Shown here in pieces: positions 51,913-63,998 of a stretch of 64,000 bases of DNA; within the stretch, counting starts at the first letter, position 1, and every line of letters begins with the position of its first letter. The notes under the pieces were generated by a model, which was given only the letters and a program-made list of their open reading frames with translations, was not told the DNA's origin and made no database searches. The position numbers and the translations under genes are program-made. Origin of the DNA: Spodoptera frugiperda (Eukaryota > Arthropoda > Insecta > Lepidoptera > Noctuidae); contig NC_064239.1 of assembly GCF_023101765.2 (NCBI RefSeq), positions 1,674,001-1,738,000 of the forward strand. The letters are read 5' to 3'.

Positions 51913-52565
51913 GAGTGTTATTATCACTTTTGAAACGTCGCTAGTTAATCGTTCATTTTTAATTTTTATATTTATGAACTTTTATTATTATTAGTGTAGT
52001 ATAAACAGACAGATTATTAGCAAATTGTGGGATATGTTCAATGTTCATAGATACGAGTTAATTATGAAACTAATACAATAATGATTCGCCTACTTTGCAT
52101 GTTTTAATTTAGTTATTGAACTTTTAAACCTATTATCGAGTTATTAATATGTATATTGCTGAAATATTTTAAAAACTAAATTACTATTCAATTATTTATT
52201 ATTATACACTTATTACGTTTAGTATGCTAGAAATATGATGAAGGATAATAAATAATTTTAATTATATTACGGTGTGTGTTTCATTTATTATGATAATAAC
52301 GATAATACATATAAGTAATTGTGTTCCTAAAATGTACATATTATCATCAGGTTACAAAACATTTAGAAACTACAACATATGTATATTGTGACAATAAGGT
52401 AAAGTATACAAAGATATACATCAAAATAATAATAAATTAACAATAAGTTAGGTAATTCATTGGTCAACAGCCGAAGCAAACGTCATATAGCATTTCGTAG
52501 CACCGGCTACGACGGTAAAATTTGTCATTTTTTATGATTATGATGTATGATTTGGAATATTACAG

Positions 52566-52680
52566 CAACAAGCAGCGTTGATGGTCGCTGCGACGGCACA
52601 AGGCTACATCAGTCCGATGACAGCACTGGCCTCGCACGCTCTCAACGGCATGTCGAACACTGTGGTACCACCTTCCTCGG
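52566..52680 (+). CDS. bru3: bru3 exon C' (copy 2): linker
   Basis: Copy of exon C with intact splice sites (attacag, gtaaat) and the same phases (0 to 1). Two synonymous differences (GCG/GCA Ala, CAG/CAA Gln). Only an upstream exon ending in phase 0 (A or B) can join it in frame. Confidence 0.88.
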
Positions 52681-52724
52681 GTAAATATTGTTCTTTACCC
52701 TACAAATATACGTCTTTTCTACTT

Positions 52725-52760
52725 GATATCATAAAGTCTAATGAAAGACTTTATGATATC
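52725..52760 (+). repeat. Perfect 15-bp inverted repeat in the C'-D' intron (copy 2)
   Basis: The hairpin seen at 42976-43011, with both arms and the 6-nt loop unchanged, although bases on either side differ between the copies (for example one C removed before it and a T-G-T insertion after it). Confidence 0.85.
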
Positions 52761-52833
52761 ATACTATTGTTGTGATTCTTCCAACTTCCTTAATCTACGA
52801 ATATACTAATTCATACTTATGGTTCAATTTCAG

Positions 52834-53010
52834 ATAACTTCTCTGGGCTAGCGATAGGCACGGGTGGCGGGCAGCCACTGAATGGAGCTCTGCCATCATT
52901 GCCCTCTCCAACGATGCCTGGCTTCAACATGGCCGCTCAGACTGCTAACGGACAGCCCCCACCGCAAGATGCCGTCTACACCAACGGCATACATCAGACC
53001 TTCACTGGAC
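52834..53010 (+). CDS. bru3: bru3 exon D' (copy 2): linker
   Basis: Copy of exon D, 177 nt, phase 1 at both ends, splice sites intact. Two synonymous differences (GGC-ACA/ACG Thr and CCG/CCA Pro). Confidence 0.88.
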
Positions 53011-53187
53011 GTAAGTATTTTTGACTATAGCAGCCAATTTACAGCGGGCCTAATATTGAACCTTGTGGAACTCCCATGTTTGTTCGACTTTCATTTGTAT
53101 TGCCCCTGATATAGAATTGATTTTCATTTACAAAGACCCATGTATTAAAGTCATAGCTTGATTACACGCTTATGTTGTATTTTCCAG

Positions 53188-53280
53188 CTGTTCCAGTAAC
53201 TGCACAAGGCCTGCCCAATGGTGAGGCAGCAGCACTGCAACACGCGGCCTACCCGGGCATGCAGCCCTTCCCCGGAGTCG
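53188..53280 (+). CDS. bru3: bru3 exon E' (copy 2): linker
   Basis: Copy of exon E, 93 nt, phase 1 at both ends, splice sites intact. Three synonymous differences (AAC/AAT Asn, GCG/GCA Ala, GCT/GCC Ala). Confidence 0.88.
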
Positions 53281-54128
53281 GTGAGTGGGACCGCCCCATA
53301 CCCTACACACGAACTGCTTTAGTTACCTGCTTCAGACTTGACCAATAGACCATTTCAGACTAAATGTTATTAATTACTTACTAAAATTTATCACGATAAT
53401 GATTTCTGGATATATTTTGCTGGTGAATCAAAGTAACTTGTGAAATTGGATTATCCGTAGTAGTTTTTAGAACCGATACCATTTGGTTAACTATTGGTCA
53501 AGTTAAACTTAATGTTAGCCACGTTGCTGCTAAAAGAAATTTGAGTTTTAAGCATCATACTTAAAGACGAAAGTGCTATCACATTTCTTGAAATCGATTT
53601 CTTTTAGCAACAAACAAAGCAAATATTTCACAACCTTTGTATAGAATGAGTATTCAGTAATTACTATAAGTCTGTGTATTTTGAATGAATGGTATATATT
53701 GTAATTGCCGATGCAAGGGAAACGGGTGTTTTGTATATTGTTTATATATTTATCTACTGATTGATTGATCTGCTACCAAATATTATTTTACATTAAAACA
53801 AACTTACAAGCCTTTTAGCAGATCGATCGACTACTAGTACATTGTTGTGTCCACCCATAAAGGATACTGTGCGCTGTTCAAATCACGCTACTCAATATTA
53901 TGATTAGTACTCAATAGTAGTTTGTGTTCAATGTTATATGTCTATTATTTTATCCACCAAAATTGAAACAAAAAATGTAAGAATTGGCAAAGAAAAAGAA
54001 AACCTAATTGTATATCAATGGATATGATTTTAGCTTGATTATTGTTCTATAATAATGTTGTTACATGCATGTATATGTACGCAACTATAGGTGTTCATTG
54101 TGAAAATGTGCAAATTAATGTTCTACAG
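53281..54128 (+). other. Intron E'-F' (copy 2)
   Basis: 848 nt, the same length as in copy 1 but with numerous substitutions and compensating indels. It is the most diverged part of the duplication together with intron D'-E' (177 nt against 190 nt). No other feature seen. Confidence 0.85.
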
Positions 54129-54206
54129 CTTATCCAGCGGTATATGGGCAGTTTCCGCAGCCCATCCCGCCACCGATGTCAACGATTGCGCCTGCGCAAA
54201 GAGAAG
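54129..54206 (+). CDS. bru3: bru3 exon F' (copy 2): linker end
   Basis: 78 nt, identical to exon F; splice sites intact, phase 1 at both ends. Confidence 0.88.
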
Positions 54207-54952
54207 GTAAGTGGAGCTCCAAGGACGACGCCACGGAACTAACCCCGTCCTTCAGCAGACGATTTCATCCACTTCCATTAACCAGCTCTCTATGTTTACG
54301 GAGATCATCGAAAATCAATAAACTCAAAATATTTAATATTACTGGAGTTTTATTGATTTTGTTATATGTACTTCTGTTTGTTATTCAGCCATAAATACAA
54401 TAAGTTCAATAATAAAGGATGATGCAACAACATCATCTATTTATTTGTCCATGGACATTTTGGCTGGATAGCATTTGGTGTTGTCTTCAGTTTATGTGTT
54501 TATGTCATAGTTGATGTTCTTCCAAGTATACAGTGACACACTGATGGCTTACGATCAGCCTCTCCCGCACATTCACTAGTTTCTGCTGTACCGTACCTCA
54601 CGTCTGTCGCTGTACACTACATGTCATGTGCATCTTTGTGTCTGTCGTATCGCTGTTCTATGGATATGTGTCTTTATAACATGTAACGTATTAACTTTAT
54701 TTATTCTCTAACTTCAGATTTTTGTTTAATAATTATAACTTGACTTTTATCGTTCACAGTAAGTTCGTCAGTTGCGTCGTCTTAACCTCCATTAATCATT
54801 TCTTTCATACTAATGTCTTGAGTTGAACTAAAGAGTATAACATCACCTTAAATTACTTCATTTAGTACAATCCTCCCGTTTAACAAAACCCTTTCGTGAT
54901 TGTGTTCAGAGGCAGATTTGTGAGTTCTTTAAAGATTTTCTTATGTTCCCAG
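54207..54952 (+). other. Intron F'-G' (copy 2)
   Basis: 746 nt. A few differences from copy 1 in its first third; identical from about 54490 onward. Nothing else recognised. Confidence 0.85.
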
Positions 54953-55111
54953 GCTGCTCCATCTCGGGCCCCGAGGGCTGCAACCTCTTCATCTACCACC
55001 TGCCGCAGGAGTTTGGGGACGCCGAATTGATGCAGATGTTTCTGCCCTTTGGCAACGTCATCAGCAGCAAAGTATTCATCGACCGCGCCACCAACCAGAG
55101 CAAGTGTTTCG
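54953..55111 (+). CDS. bru3: bru3 exon G' (copy 2): first half of RRM3
   Basis: 159 nt with one synonymous difference (GGA/GGG Gly). RNP2 is intact and the same weak gttcgt donor is present. Confidence 0.9.
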
Positions 55112-55222
55112 GTTCGTTGTACTTTTACAACTACATTTCTTAATATAAACATAACTTCCTAAATTAATTACAAATCTTCGCACTGGACTTAAAGTACTAA
55201 ATGAACTGGATATTTATTCCAG

Positions 55223-55350
55223 GCTTCGTATCGTTCGACAACCCGGCGTCGGCGCAGGCGGCGATCCAGGCGATGAACGGCTTTCAGATCGGCATGAAGC
55301 GGCTGAAGGTCCAACTTAAGCGACCCAAGGATGCCAATCGGCCTTACTAA
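55223..55350 (+). CDS. bru3: bru3 exon H' (copy 2): end of RRM3 and stop
   Basis: 128 coding nt, identical to exon H, ending in the RPKDANRPY tail and TAA. The short intron before it (55112-55222) has three or four differences from copy 1. Confidence 0.9.
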
Positions 55351-58300
55351 CCCAAGACGCCGTCCCTGCGCGCTCATCGCGTGCCCATGGTACGTAGACA
55401 ACCCTATATACATGCTGACATGGTACAACAGTGGTCTATGATAGTTCAGTAAGTAATGAGAGTGACGTTGTTGCAGGTGGCGGCCGGAGCGCACGGCACG
55501 CCCGAGGCGCGCCAGTTCGCGTGTTATCAACAATTCTATGGAATTTACTACACATTTATTGTATAGCAAATATCATTACCTACATACTTACCTAAAGAAT
55601 TATGCAAGCCCACTCGGCGAGTATACTAAATTAGTTAAAAGTAATTTATTAAATCAGCGCGTAGGAATGCTTCATTCTTATCATTATCGATTAATCATTA
55701 AATTACTCTATTATATTATTATATATACAATTTATTAACTTTGATTAAATTATTATTATTATTATAAAATGACACGTTATAAAAATTTTGTCATTCGTAA
55801 TCATACTTCTACTTCTAAGTACTTAACGTTTAACTGAAACTTTTAACATAAATTTATTATACTAGTTATTTGCTTGAACTAAGCCAAACTGAATTTATTA
55901 AGTAAGTTGAAAATGTAAGAAAAAAAGTGTATTTTAATGATTGTATATTGCAAGGAAACGCAGCGCCGCGGGCGATAGCGCGCGTGTGCCTGGCAGGCAG
56001 CCGATATACGACAGAGAGCAGGTGGGCCGGCTCGGCCAGGCCGGCCGTCCGGTGCGTTCGGCCGGGCCGGCCTGCCTGTCCCTGTGCGGCCCGTCCGGCC
56101 TTCTCCGGCTCGGCCCGGCCCTGTCCGGCACGTCGCCCGCCGCGCGCGCGCAGACACTGTTGTCTCCCCCCGCCGAACTGATCACACTAATATAAGTGCT
56201 CGCATAGATCACTATTGGAGTATTTATAATGTCCTATATTTTGTTAAATTTTAATGTGTGTGTGTATGTGTGTAAGCTATGTGGCTGGCTCGTACCACAC
56301 GACATTCTCTCACGGCGTTACTCGAGATGACAATGTACTGTACCTGCGATTACCACGACACCACAGTGTGCGGCGAATGTACAGTTATACTATATACCTT
56401 GTAACTACGACTATGTATAATATTGAGTAGCACGTTGTAATGACGCGTCTGTCTGTCCATGGTACGGCCAGCAACCTCACAAACCTACATGTTAGTGAAC
56501 GATGTTGTTGACAAAATTAAATGTTTGTATTAACGCTGTGTACAAATCAAAGTGCACTTCATGATTCAATACTTAGGCCTTCGTTTCAAAAGATCGTGTT
56601 ATTATGTGTTGTAAATTCCAATATGGGCTGTGATATAAAAAATATAATATCAACATAATGGACTGTACAGGCCGTTCGTCTCTGTATTGCATATGTGTGT
56701 ACCGCTCCCGAGCCGACCGCTCGCCGCGCCCCTCCTGCCAAACCCGAGATCTTGCCAACTCTCACGTTCCGCTCTCTTCCTACTCTACCCTGTTATTGTT
56801 ATCTAAACTTAACTTCCCTGCAGTATAATGATTGATACCCTTCCAAGCTAAACGATCATGATAGGGACACTTTCAGAGATTTACTCTAAAGAAAAATCAC
56901 TATTTATTTTTGTACATACTAAATGGAAATTCCTGAAAATGTCCCTGTGTAACATGACATTAGCTTACAAATGTTATGTTATTTTGTTATCAGAACAAAT
57001 GTGTCTGACTGTAAAAGATCTGTAGATAGTTAATTAGACAATACCGAGCAGAGAGGGCGCGGGGCGCGCGCGCGGCACACTCGCGAGGTCGCGATGTCAA
57101 TTCTCTCGGAGCGCGCTTCCCCTAATTTGTTTAAAGCATTCGTGTGTGAGTGTCTATACATTATACATATATAAAAACTATTCGTGTTAAGGTGTTGAAT
57201 ACAATAACTGTGACTTAATGCGTCCCGGGAGTCAACAGTGAGTGGTGCGCGAACTAACAGAATACAAAACTAGTGTAATTTCTACTGAAGAAATAGATTC
57301 ATAATCAAGAAAAGTACCAATATAAATATATAATAATACGAGATACCTTAGATATATTGTGTGCGCGCGGGCGAGTCGCACAGCGTGGCACGCGCGGCGC
57401 GGCCGGCGGGGCCCGCGGCCTGGCCGTGGGGCCGTCACAGGGACCCAGGCCGGGCGGCGGGGGCCCACGCGCAGGGCCCGGCCCGGGCCACAGGACCCAC
57501 ATGCAGTGGCCTGGTTCGGGTCGCCCTCCGCCACGCCGCCCGCTCTAGTCAAATATTACACTCACCACAAGACATAGAATTTTATATTTACACAAATAAT
57601 TATATTATATTGATATAGTATTCTAGTTTTAGGCGATACTATGATTTACAAGTAAGCAGTGTGTTTAAACGATATTCGAAAAAAAAACATAAAAGTAAAT
57701 CGTTTTAAGTGTTCTCTAGTTCTTTTCTCTAAAGTCTTATCTCACCGTTGTGCAATACGTTGTTACGCTTTTTATAATTGTTTTAGCCTCGTATTTATTT
57801 GATTAAGTATTTATTTGATGGATGTTTCTTACGTTACCGTTGTAGATAATTCGTCGACGTGGTCTCGTTTCGTAAACCGACTGCGAGCCGGCCTCAGTAT
57901 GGTTAGGCAGTGTGTGTCCACCCTGGCCCTCGTGGCGGGCAGTGACGCCGCGGACGGCCACTGGTCGCCACTGGTCGCGCTCGGGTCGCAAGTGTTGAGT
58001 GCAACGCCGACGGCGGCAACGCCGCGCCGCGACCGACTTAGGTTACAGATACACAAATGGATGCCAAACCCGAACACGTATACTTAGTATATCGACTATC
58101 GATAATATCACCTCGTGGGTAATGTAGGCGTAATGCGCCCGGGCACCGCCCGGGACGATTAATAATATTGTGTACTTATATCTTTATACTGATTAAAATT
58201 AAAATTCCCTAAAAATATATTGCGGAGACGCGAACATTTGTAATAGATTAATGAGTCCTTTCAGAATGTATAAAACAATCGCCATAAAAGTGATTCTAGG

Positions 58301-59262
58301 ATACAGGGTATGCTTTGCAATTATTTAAATGTATCTAAATAATTTCACGTAGGCAGATATTGCCGACTGTCTGCCGTAGAGTCCGACTCGCACACGTGCC
58401 CGGCGGCAGCGCGCCGCATCACTCTCGGGTCCACTAGTCTGTCGCTACTTTTTATACTGTCTCGTACTGTAGCGTAACCGCCCTCATCCTCATCTCACGC
58501 TGTCCATTCTACTGCTCGACTACTGACGCGCTTCGCTCGCTTCGTTTCCGACAGCCGACAGGCGACATCTTCACCCCAGTTAGTGCCACTGCGTTACTGA
58601 AGTATCCTCACTCACTTGTCACGTGTCACTCCGCGGCAGCGCGACGTCACGCGACGCCACTCGCGACACATCAACAACATTCTTAGTATTACGAAATCGA
58701 ATTTCTAAAAACTATTAACTCCTGACATTTTATAATATATTTATATATATCGTTCGCATACTCCAATACGTGGTAGCGCACGCGTACACGTGAACATAAT
58801 CGATGCACTCAAGGACGTTTGAATCGTTGGTAAGCGGTATGCGAATCGAAGGCGGGTCGTATTAAGGCGATATAGTTAGTTAGAGGTCGGGCGCGGGCGG
58901 CAGGGCGGGCGTGACGTCATTCGCGCGATATACAACGCGCCCGCCGCGCCCCGCTCGATGTTACTTAGTACATAAGGTGAATGCCAATATTTTAATCAGA
59001 AAAAAAACAAACCTTAGAATTGGGAATTATTAATCATATTATATCTATTTATATAATAAAAATATGGAGAGAGCGCATAGTGCTTTTATGAATAGTAGGT
59101 TCTAGTATTGAAACAAAACGATCTAGTCATATCTCCTTTCTGTTATTTATTTTTTCTATCGCTTAGCATAGTTTAGCTTCAAGCACACGTTCGTACTTAC
59201 TTTATTATATCGTACTTGTCTTATTTGTGTACTAGCGTGTACCTGTTACTGTTGCGTTCCTC

Positions 59263-59307
59263 GGCTGTACTAGCTGTACTGGCTGTACTGGCTGTACTAG
59301 CTGTACT
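59263..59307 (+). repeat. 9-bp minisatellite, 5 units (copy 2)
   Basis: Five units of [G/A]GCTGTACT against four in copy 1. Confidence 0.85.
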
Positions 59308-61644
59308 CTCTAGTACTAGCATCTACTACTAGACACTCGTTGTTATCTTAACTTCCTAACTTACTGCATTAGATCGACATATTTTCACATAAACCTACTA
59401 TATTATATGAGATGAGAATATACTACTAATTTAATTTTTGATAAGTTATCCAGAATACTGTTACTGCAGCAGCCCTACCTTTAGATTAGTTAAGGTTAAT
59501 TGAGATAATTTATCGGTATAGAATGGTAGAGCACGAGTTATGAATGGTATAACCGTTTGGTTAAGTTAGAGGTTTAAAGTTACCTTAGGGCAAGTTATTG
59601 GAGTATGATTTAGGTAGAGAAGATTACTCTCATAGTTCAGCTAAAGATTGTAAGCGGCGCGGGGAGTGCGCGCGTGAGGCGTCGCGGGCACTCGGCGCGC
59701 CGCAATATCGCGCCGTCCGTAACATCTCAAATAATATATTGTTACCGATATCAGTTCCCTAGTTTGCTTCACCTACCCTACTGGATTCTTACTAGTTATC
59801 GACTCTGGACAGACGTCACAGGTTATTTTTAAATTGTAAAGTCGACCGCGGCCACTGGAGCTCCGTCCCGCACACACCGACCGACTTCAAAGTACTTTAT
59901 AGATATTGACAAGGATTTATCCTAGCGTAGAGATATAATACGAACTGCCAAGTAACAGAACTTATTGTAGATGTAGTGTACGCTTACTGCAGGTAGGTAG
60001 GTACGGTGTGTCGGCCGGGGCCCGGCCGCGGGGGCTGCGTGTGTACCTATGTTCCACAGTAATTCGATTTGTACATACATATGACGTCATATCTTTAGGA
60101 GCTTACTAGCCTTTTGCCCCGGGACCGCCCGGGCGGGTGACAGGGTGTCGCTGTGTTAATGCTAAGTGGAATTCATAATCATTAACCGTTTTTTAGAATG
60201 GTTACACGCCATACTTGATAAAATGTAAGGGTAAAATTATACGGGCGACTGGACTGAAGCCGATACTGAACTGTACATTAGAACAGCCCACTTACAACAC
60301 GAATTTGAAGATAGCTTGTAACTACATTCTATGCAGATGAAGCTCGTGTTCACATTTTGAAGGTTCTCAGTCGCCTGATAAACCCGAGGTGTATAAAATG
60401 ATGAACCAATTAAATACTCGTAAACTATGTCCCTTACATTGTTCTGGATAACTTATATTGGAATAGTTTAAGAGTGAGCGAGGACGGTATGTGTTCAGGC
60501 TTGTTCGGGACCTGACACTTGTAATCGATTAAGATTCTGTAAAAGATTGGTCTTTATATATAATCGATCATCGACCACACTCGATGCCACCCACCAATGT
60601 ATTATAACTGTAAAATAGTATATGAAGAATAAATTATATACCCTTTAAATTAATATAACTATAACATTGTGTAAATAAAAGACCATCTAATACTTATGTA
60701 TAAACTAAGGTAGTGTTTCAGTCGTTTCAAACAAAATATAATATATGAGAATGCCTTCAGAGTTGGTGTTTATATTTCCCCGAATAATCCTGAATATCTC
60801 CGTGTTTCTGTTTGCATATGTATAGCTTACGAAGGGACACCACACGGTGCCTGTGATATACGCTTGTAATGATCGTCCATACAACCTACCTATGTACTTA
60901 CGACACTTTATGTTGCTCTCCTACACTCGTAAAGCGTTACCAAATATGTACAATGTTGATGCCATAACTATATCATTTTATTAAACTAACTCGAATTAAT
61001 TTTATTATTATTAGTGTTAAGACAACTATCGATATCGGTACACGAGTTTTTTAAACGAGTAACATTTTTAAAGTTTGTGAGCTGGGAACAAACCATCTCT
61101 CTAACTAGGATTTATTCATCAAATTGTTATACTAAAATAGAGAAAAATTAAGAGTTGAGCGCGTGTACCGATATCGATAGAGTTTCAGGCTACCTATCGA
61201 TAGATAAGTTAGTTATCGACAACACCGGATGTTCGCGATATTGAACGTTGTACAGAGGCTGCCTCCAAGCAGTTATGTTTCGTCGCTAACACTCAGCCCC
61301 AAGTTGTTGTACTAAACAATTTAGTTAAATAAATACACTAGAGAAATTATTGTTTAATGGGATCGTTGACCAGTCTGCCCAGTTGAAGACACACTGAAAT
61401 AAATACGTTCAATCTTTAAATAAAGTTTTTAAGAGACTTGTTAAAGTCGCCTACTATTTAACTTTTATAGAGTATTCGATTATGGCATTGGAGTTATTGT
61501 TTCGTTCCTGAGACTGGGCCGACTGCACCACATGTGTAATACGTACGCGGAGCCTTGTTCCCACACTGACCTCCCGTACTTATTAGCTAGCCATTGAAAT
61601 GTTTATTCTCATATATTGTTATAGTTCGCCAAAGATTTGTAAAG

Positions 61645-61658
61645 AATAAATAAATAAA
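61645..61658 (+). terminator. Candidate distal poly(A) signal cluster (copy 2)
   Basis: Three overlapping AATAAA hexamers, same as 51899-51912. If copy 2 is real, this is the natural end of the bru3 transcription unit. Confidence 0.45.
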
Positions 61659-62711
61659 GAGTGTTATTATCACTTTTGAAACGTCGCTAGTTAATCGTTC
61701 ATTTTTAATTTTTATATTTATGAACTTTTATTATTATTAGTGTAGTATAAACAGACAGATTATTAGCAAATTGTGGGATATGTTCAATGTTCATAGATAC
61801 GAGTTAATTATGAAACTAATACAATAATGATTCGCCTACTTTGCATGTTTTAATTTAGTTATTGAACTTTTAAACCTATTATCGAGTTATTAATATGTAT
61901 ATTGCTGAAATATTTTAAAAACTAAATTACTATTCAATTATTTATTATTATACACTTATTACGTTTAGTATGCTAGAAATATGATGAAGGATAATAAATA
62001 ATTTTAATTATATTACGGTGTGTGTTTCATTTATTATGATAATAACGATCATACATATAATCAATTATGTTCCTAAATTGTACAGATTATAATCAGGGTA
62101 CAAAAAGGGATATTTATAAACTAAAATACATGTAAATTGTGGCAATAAGGTAAAGTATACAAAGATATAAGTATACATCAAAATAATAATAAATAAACAA
62201 TAAGTTAGGTAATTCATTGGTCAACAGCCGAAGTAAGCGGAATAGCCTACAAGCTACAAGCTGCGAATTGATTACGAGCTATTAAATAATAGAGAAAAAA
62301 CGAGACACAGCTATATTTATATAGTAGCATCTCTTTTACACATAAACGTATTGTGTACATTACATTGGTCATTGATAGCTACCTTGTTAGGTCCCTAATA
62401 AGTACCTAATATAATTAATATAACTAGGTGACAAATAGCACAAGCTAATTAATTTCATTCCCACTTTTATCCCATTGATAACGTAACCAGAAACTAAAGA
62501 AAATAACAGCTGAACCATAGCTATGAGGGTACTAATTGTATATCTAGTGGACGCAATGTAAGAGGCCAGCTTTAAGGCTGTCTTTCCACCAGAGATCTGC
62601 TAAGCTACGTTGCTGTACAATGATGATTACACCATCAATAGTAATTACTTTTTTACACGAATGGCAAACCTCACATTGTTTATGCTCGTTACGTTTGGAT
62701 GCTATAGCGGG

Positions 62712-62827
62712 TTTCATAAAATATTTACGTAAGCATAGGGGGAAGGGGTAAGAGCTTTTCTTACTTTTGCTGACAGGGGGTGTAAATATTTGTAATAATT
62801 CTGCTTACGTAATATTTGCACGGCGCC
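62712..62827. mobile_element. Small foldback / MITE-like element
   Basis: Inverted ends ATATTTACGTAAGCA (62721-62735) and TGCTTACGTAATAT (62802-62815), with G-rich tracts after the left end and in the middle. I recognise this ACGTAAGCA-ended layout as a common insect foldback repeat. Confidence 0.5.
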
Positions 62828-63760
62828 AGAAGGCTTATTTAAAAAAATGGAACAAAATGAAAGAGTGATTATTTTCTGATACAATATTGTATTAGAATCC
62901 AAATTGCGGTGGTATCAAAAGATAGATAAATAAATAATTATTTACACACCATTTTTAAAAAAGAAATCAAACATTTAAGCATATGTTGTACAACGGGTGA
63001 CCCTGTCATGGATATTATCTATTAGAGAAAAAAATACAATACATACCTATAAGGTGTGCTAAAATTATCTGCCACGGCTTTAAACGAAGGTTGTTAAATG
63101 AAGGTTGTGTTTGAAGATTACAATAGTGAAGAAATTTCGTAAGACCAGTTAATTCAATTTGGGAACATAAAGCATTAAATAAACATTGACTCTACTCTGC
63201 ACAAATATTCACGATGCGCCACGATGCGACGAAGCAACAGAGACAGTGACAGAGATAGCTCTTTTATAACAACCTATACGTAGATACTTTTGCATGAAAA
63301 AAAAAAGCTCATAATCAATAATTTATATTTACTATTGTAATCTTCAAAAACAACATTACCTCGTATTAAAGCCGTGAAAACATACAATGGGTTATATGAA
63401 TTACCACAACTGGTATAATCTTGTAGACGAATGGGTCGGGACTTTAAAAATTAAATAAACACGTACCCTTGTCTCGTCGCACAGTTGAGTAACAATAGTT
63501 ACAACATCCATGTAGAGTAGGGATTTTCCATTAAGATTTTCTAATAAGTTTTTACTCACAGTATAATTTAGACTAACTAACAATTTTTATAGTAAGTTTG
63601 TTCTTACGCTTTCACGATTAATTAAAAACGTGCTATTTTGGTATTTTTTAGTACATACCAGATACTAACATTATGCTTAGGAACCCTGAATTTTAATTTA
63701 TAAACTAGTTAAGTATAATGTGACCTATATAAAAACATTTTTGCTACATATATACAACAT

Positions 63761-63766
63761 TTTATT
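63761..63766 (-). terminator. Candidate poly(A) signal of the - strand neighbour
   Basis: TTTATT on + reads AATAAA on -, about 83 bases past the stop of the partial gene at 63849-63998, a normal distance. Confidence 0.35.
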
Positions 63767-63848
63767 TGCATTTTTCTAGCAATAACACCCTTCGAGACGA
63801 AACAAAAATTTCATAAATTAAAAACCTCATTCACAAACTGCCTTATTT

Positions 63849-63998
63849 TTATTTATTCCTTGTACTAAAATAATCTGTTATTTTTTTCTTAGGCGTGCCT
63901 TTTTTGCGTTCCGGTGTCGATTCGCTTTCGGTATTCATTGCTGGCTTTGTATCGGTTCGTAATGAGAACCTTTTGTTGGAAGCAGGCGATGTATGCTG
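63849..63998 (-). CDS. C-terminal end of an unidentified neighbour gene with a PIP-box-like motif (partial)
   Basis: The - strand is open from the window edge to a TAA at 63851-63849, giving 49 residues that end ...STPERKKGTPKKKITDYFST plus RNK. The composition (Ser/Thr/Lys-rich, no Cys) is that of a disordered nuclear tail. KKKITDYF followed by basic residues matches the PCNA-interacting box, including the Thr-Asp pair of CRL4-Cdt2 PIP degrons, as in p21-type CDK inhibitors, Cdt1 and Set8. The Gln normally at PIP position 1 is Lys. The basic residues are at +3 and +5 after the Phe rather than at +4. Family not identified. A - strand AATAAA lies about 83 bases after the stop. The rest of the gene is beyond the window; it would be convergent with bru3. 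Confidence 0.45.
   Translation of the reverse strand, partial: QHTSPASNKRFSLRTDTKPAMNTESESTPERKKGTPKKKITDYFSTRNK

Larger units (their letters stand above)
42738..52479 (+). repeat. Tandem duplication, copy 1 (about 9.74 kb)
   Basis: Direct repeat of the block at 52488-62236. It starts at TAGCATTTCGTAGCACCGGC and ends at about TCAACAGCCGAAG. It contains exons C-H of bru3, all their introns and the 3'UTR. The offset between matching positions is 9750 at the left edge, about 9738 through the 3'UTR, 9747 after the minisatellite and 9757 at the right edge, so only small indels separate the copies. Confidence 0.95.
55351..61658 (+). other. bru3: Probable 3'UTR (copy 2)
   Basis: Near-identical repeat of 45615-51912, including the small UTR intron (55390-55476, donor gtacgt), the UGU-rich run (56254-56273), GC-rich patches (about 55965-56163 and 57363-57548), minisatellite (59263-59307), TATCGATA cluster (61025-61221) and the AATAAA clusters. 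By eye I count roughly twenty differences over about 6.3 kb. Confidence 0.55.
52488..62236 (+). repeat. Tandem duplication, copy 2 (about 9.75 kb)
   Basis: Second copy of the block, in the same orientation, joined to copy 1 by about 8 bases (52480-52487). It lacks any copy of exons A and B. Differences from copy 1 are concentrated in the first 2 kb and the last 200 bases. It may be a real duplication or a misplaced second haplotype. Confidence 0.95.
62237..63848. other. Intergenic region between bru3 and a convergent neighbour
   Basis: AT-rich, non-coding. It holds one foldback element (62712-62827) and, on the - strand, an AATAAA (63761-63766 as TTTATT) suited to the neighbour gene. Just after the duplication edge is GCTAC-like sequence (62240-62270). 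No other feature supported. Confidence 0.6.
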
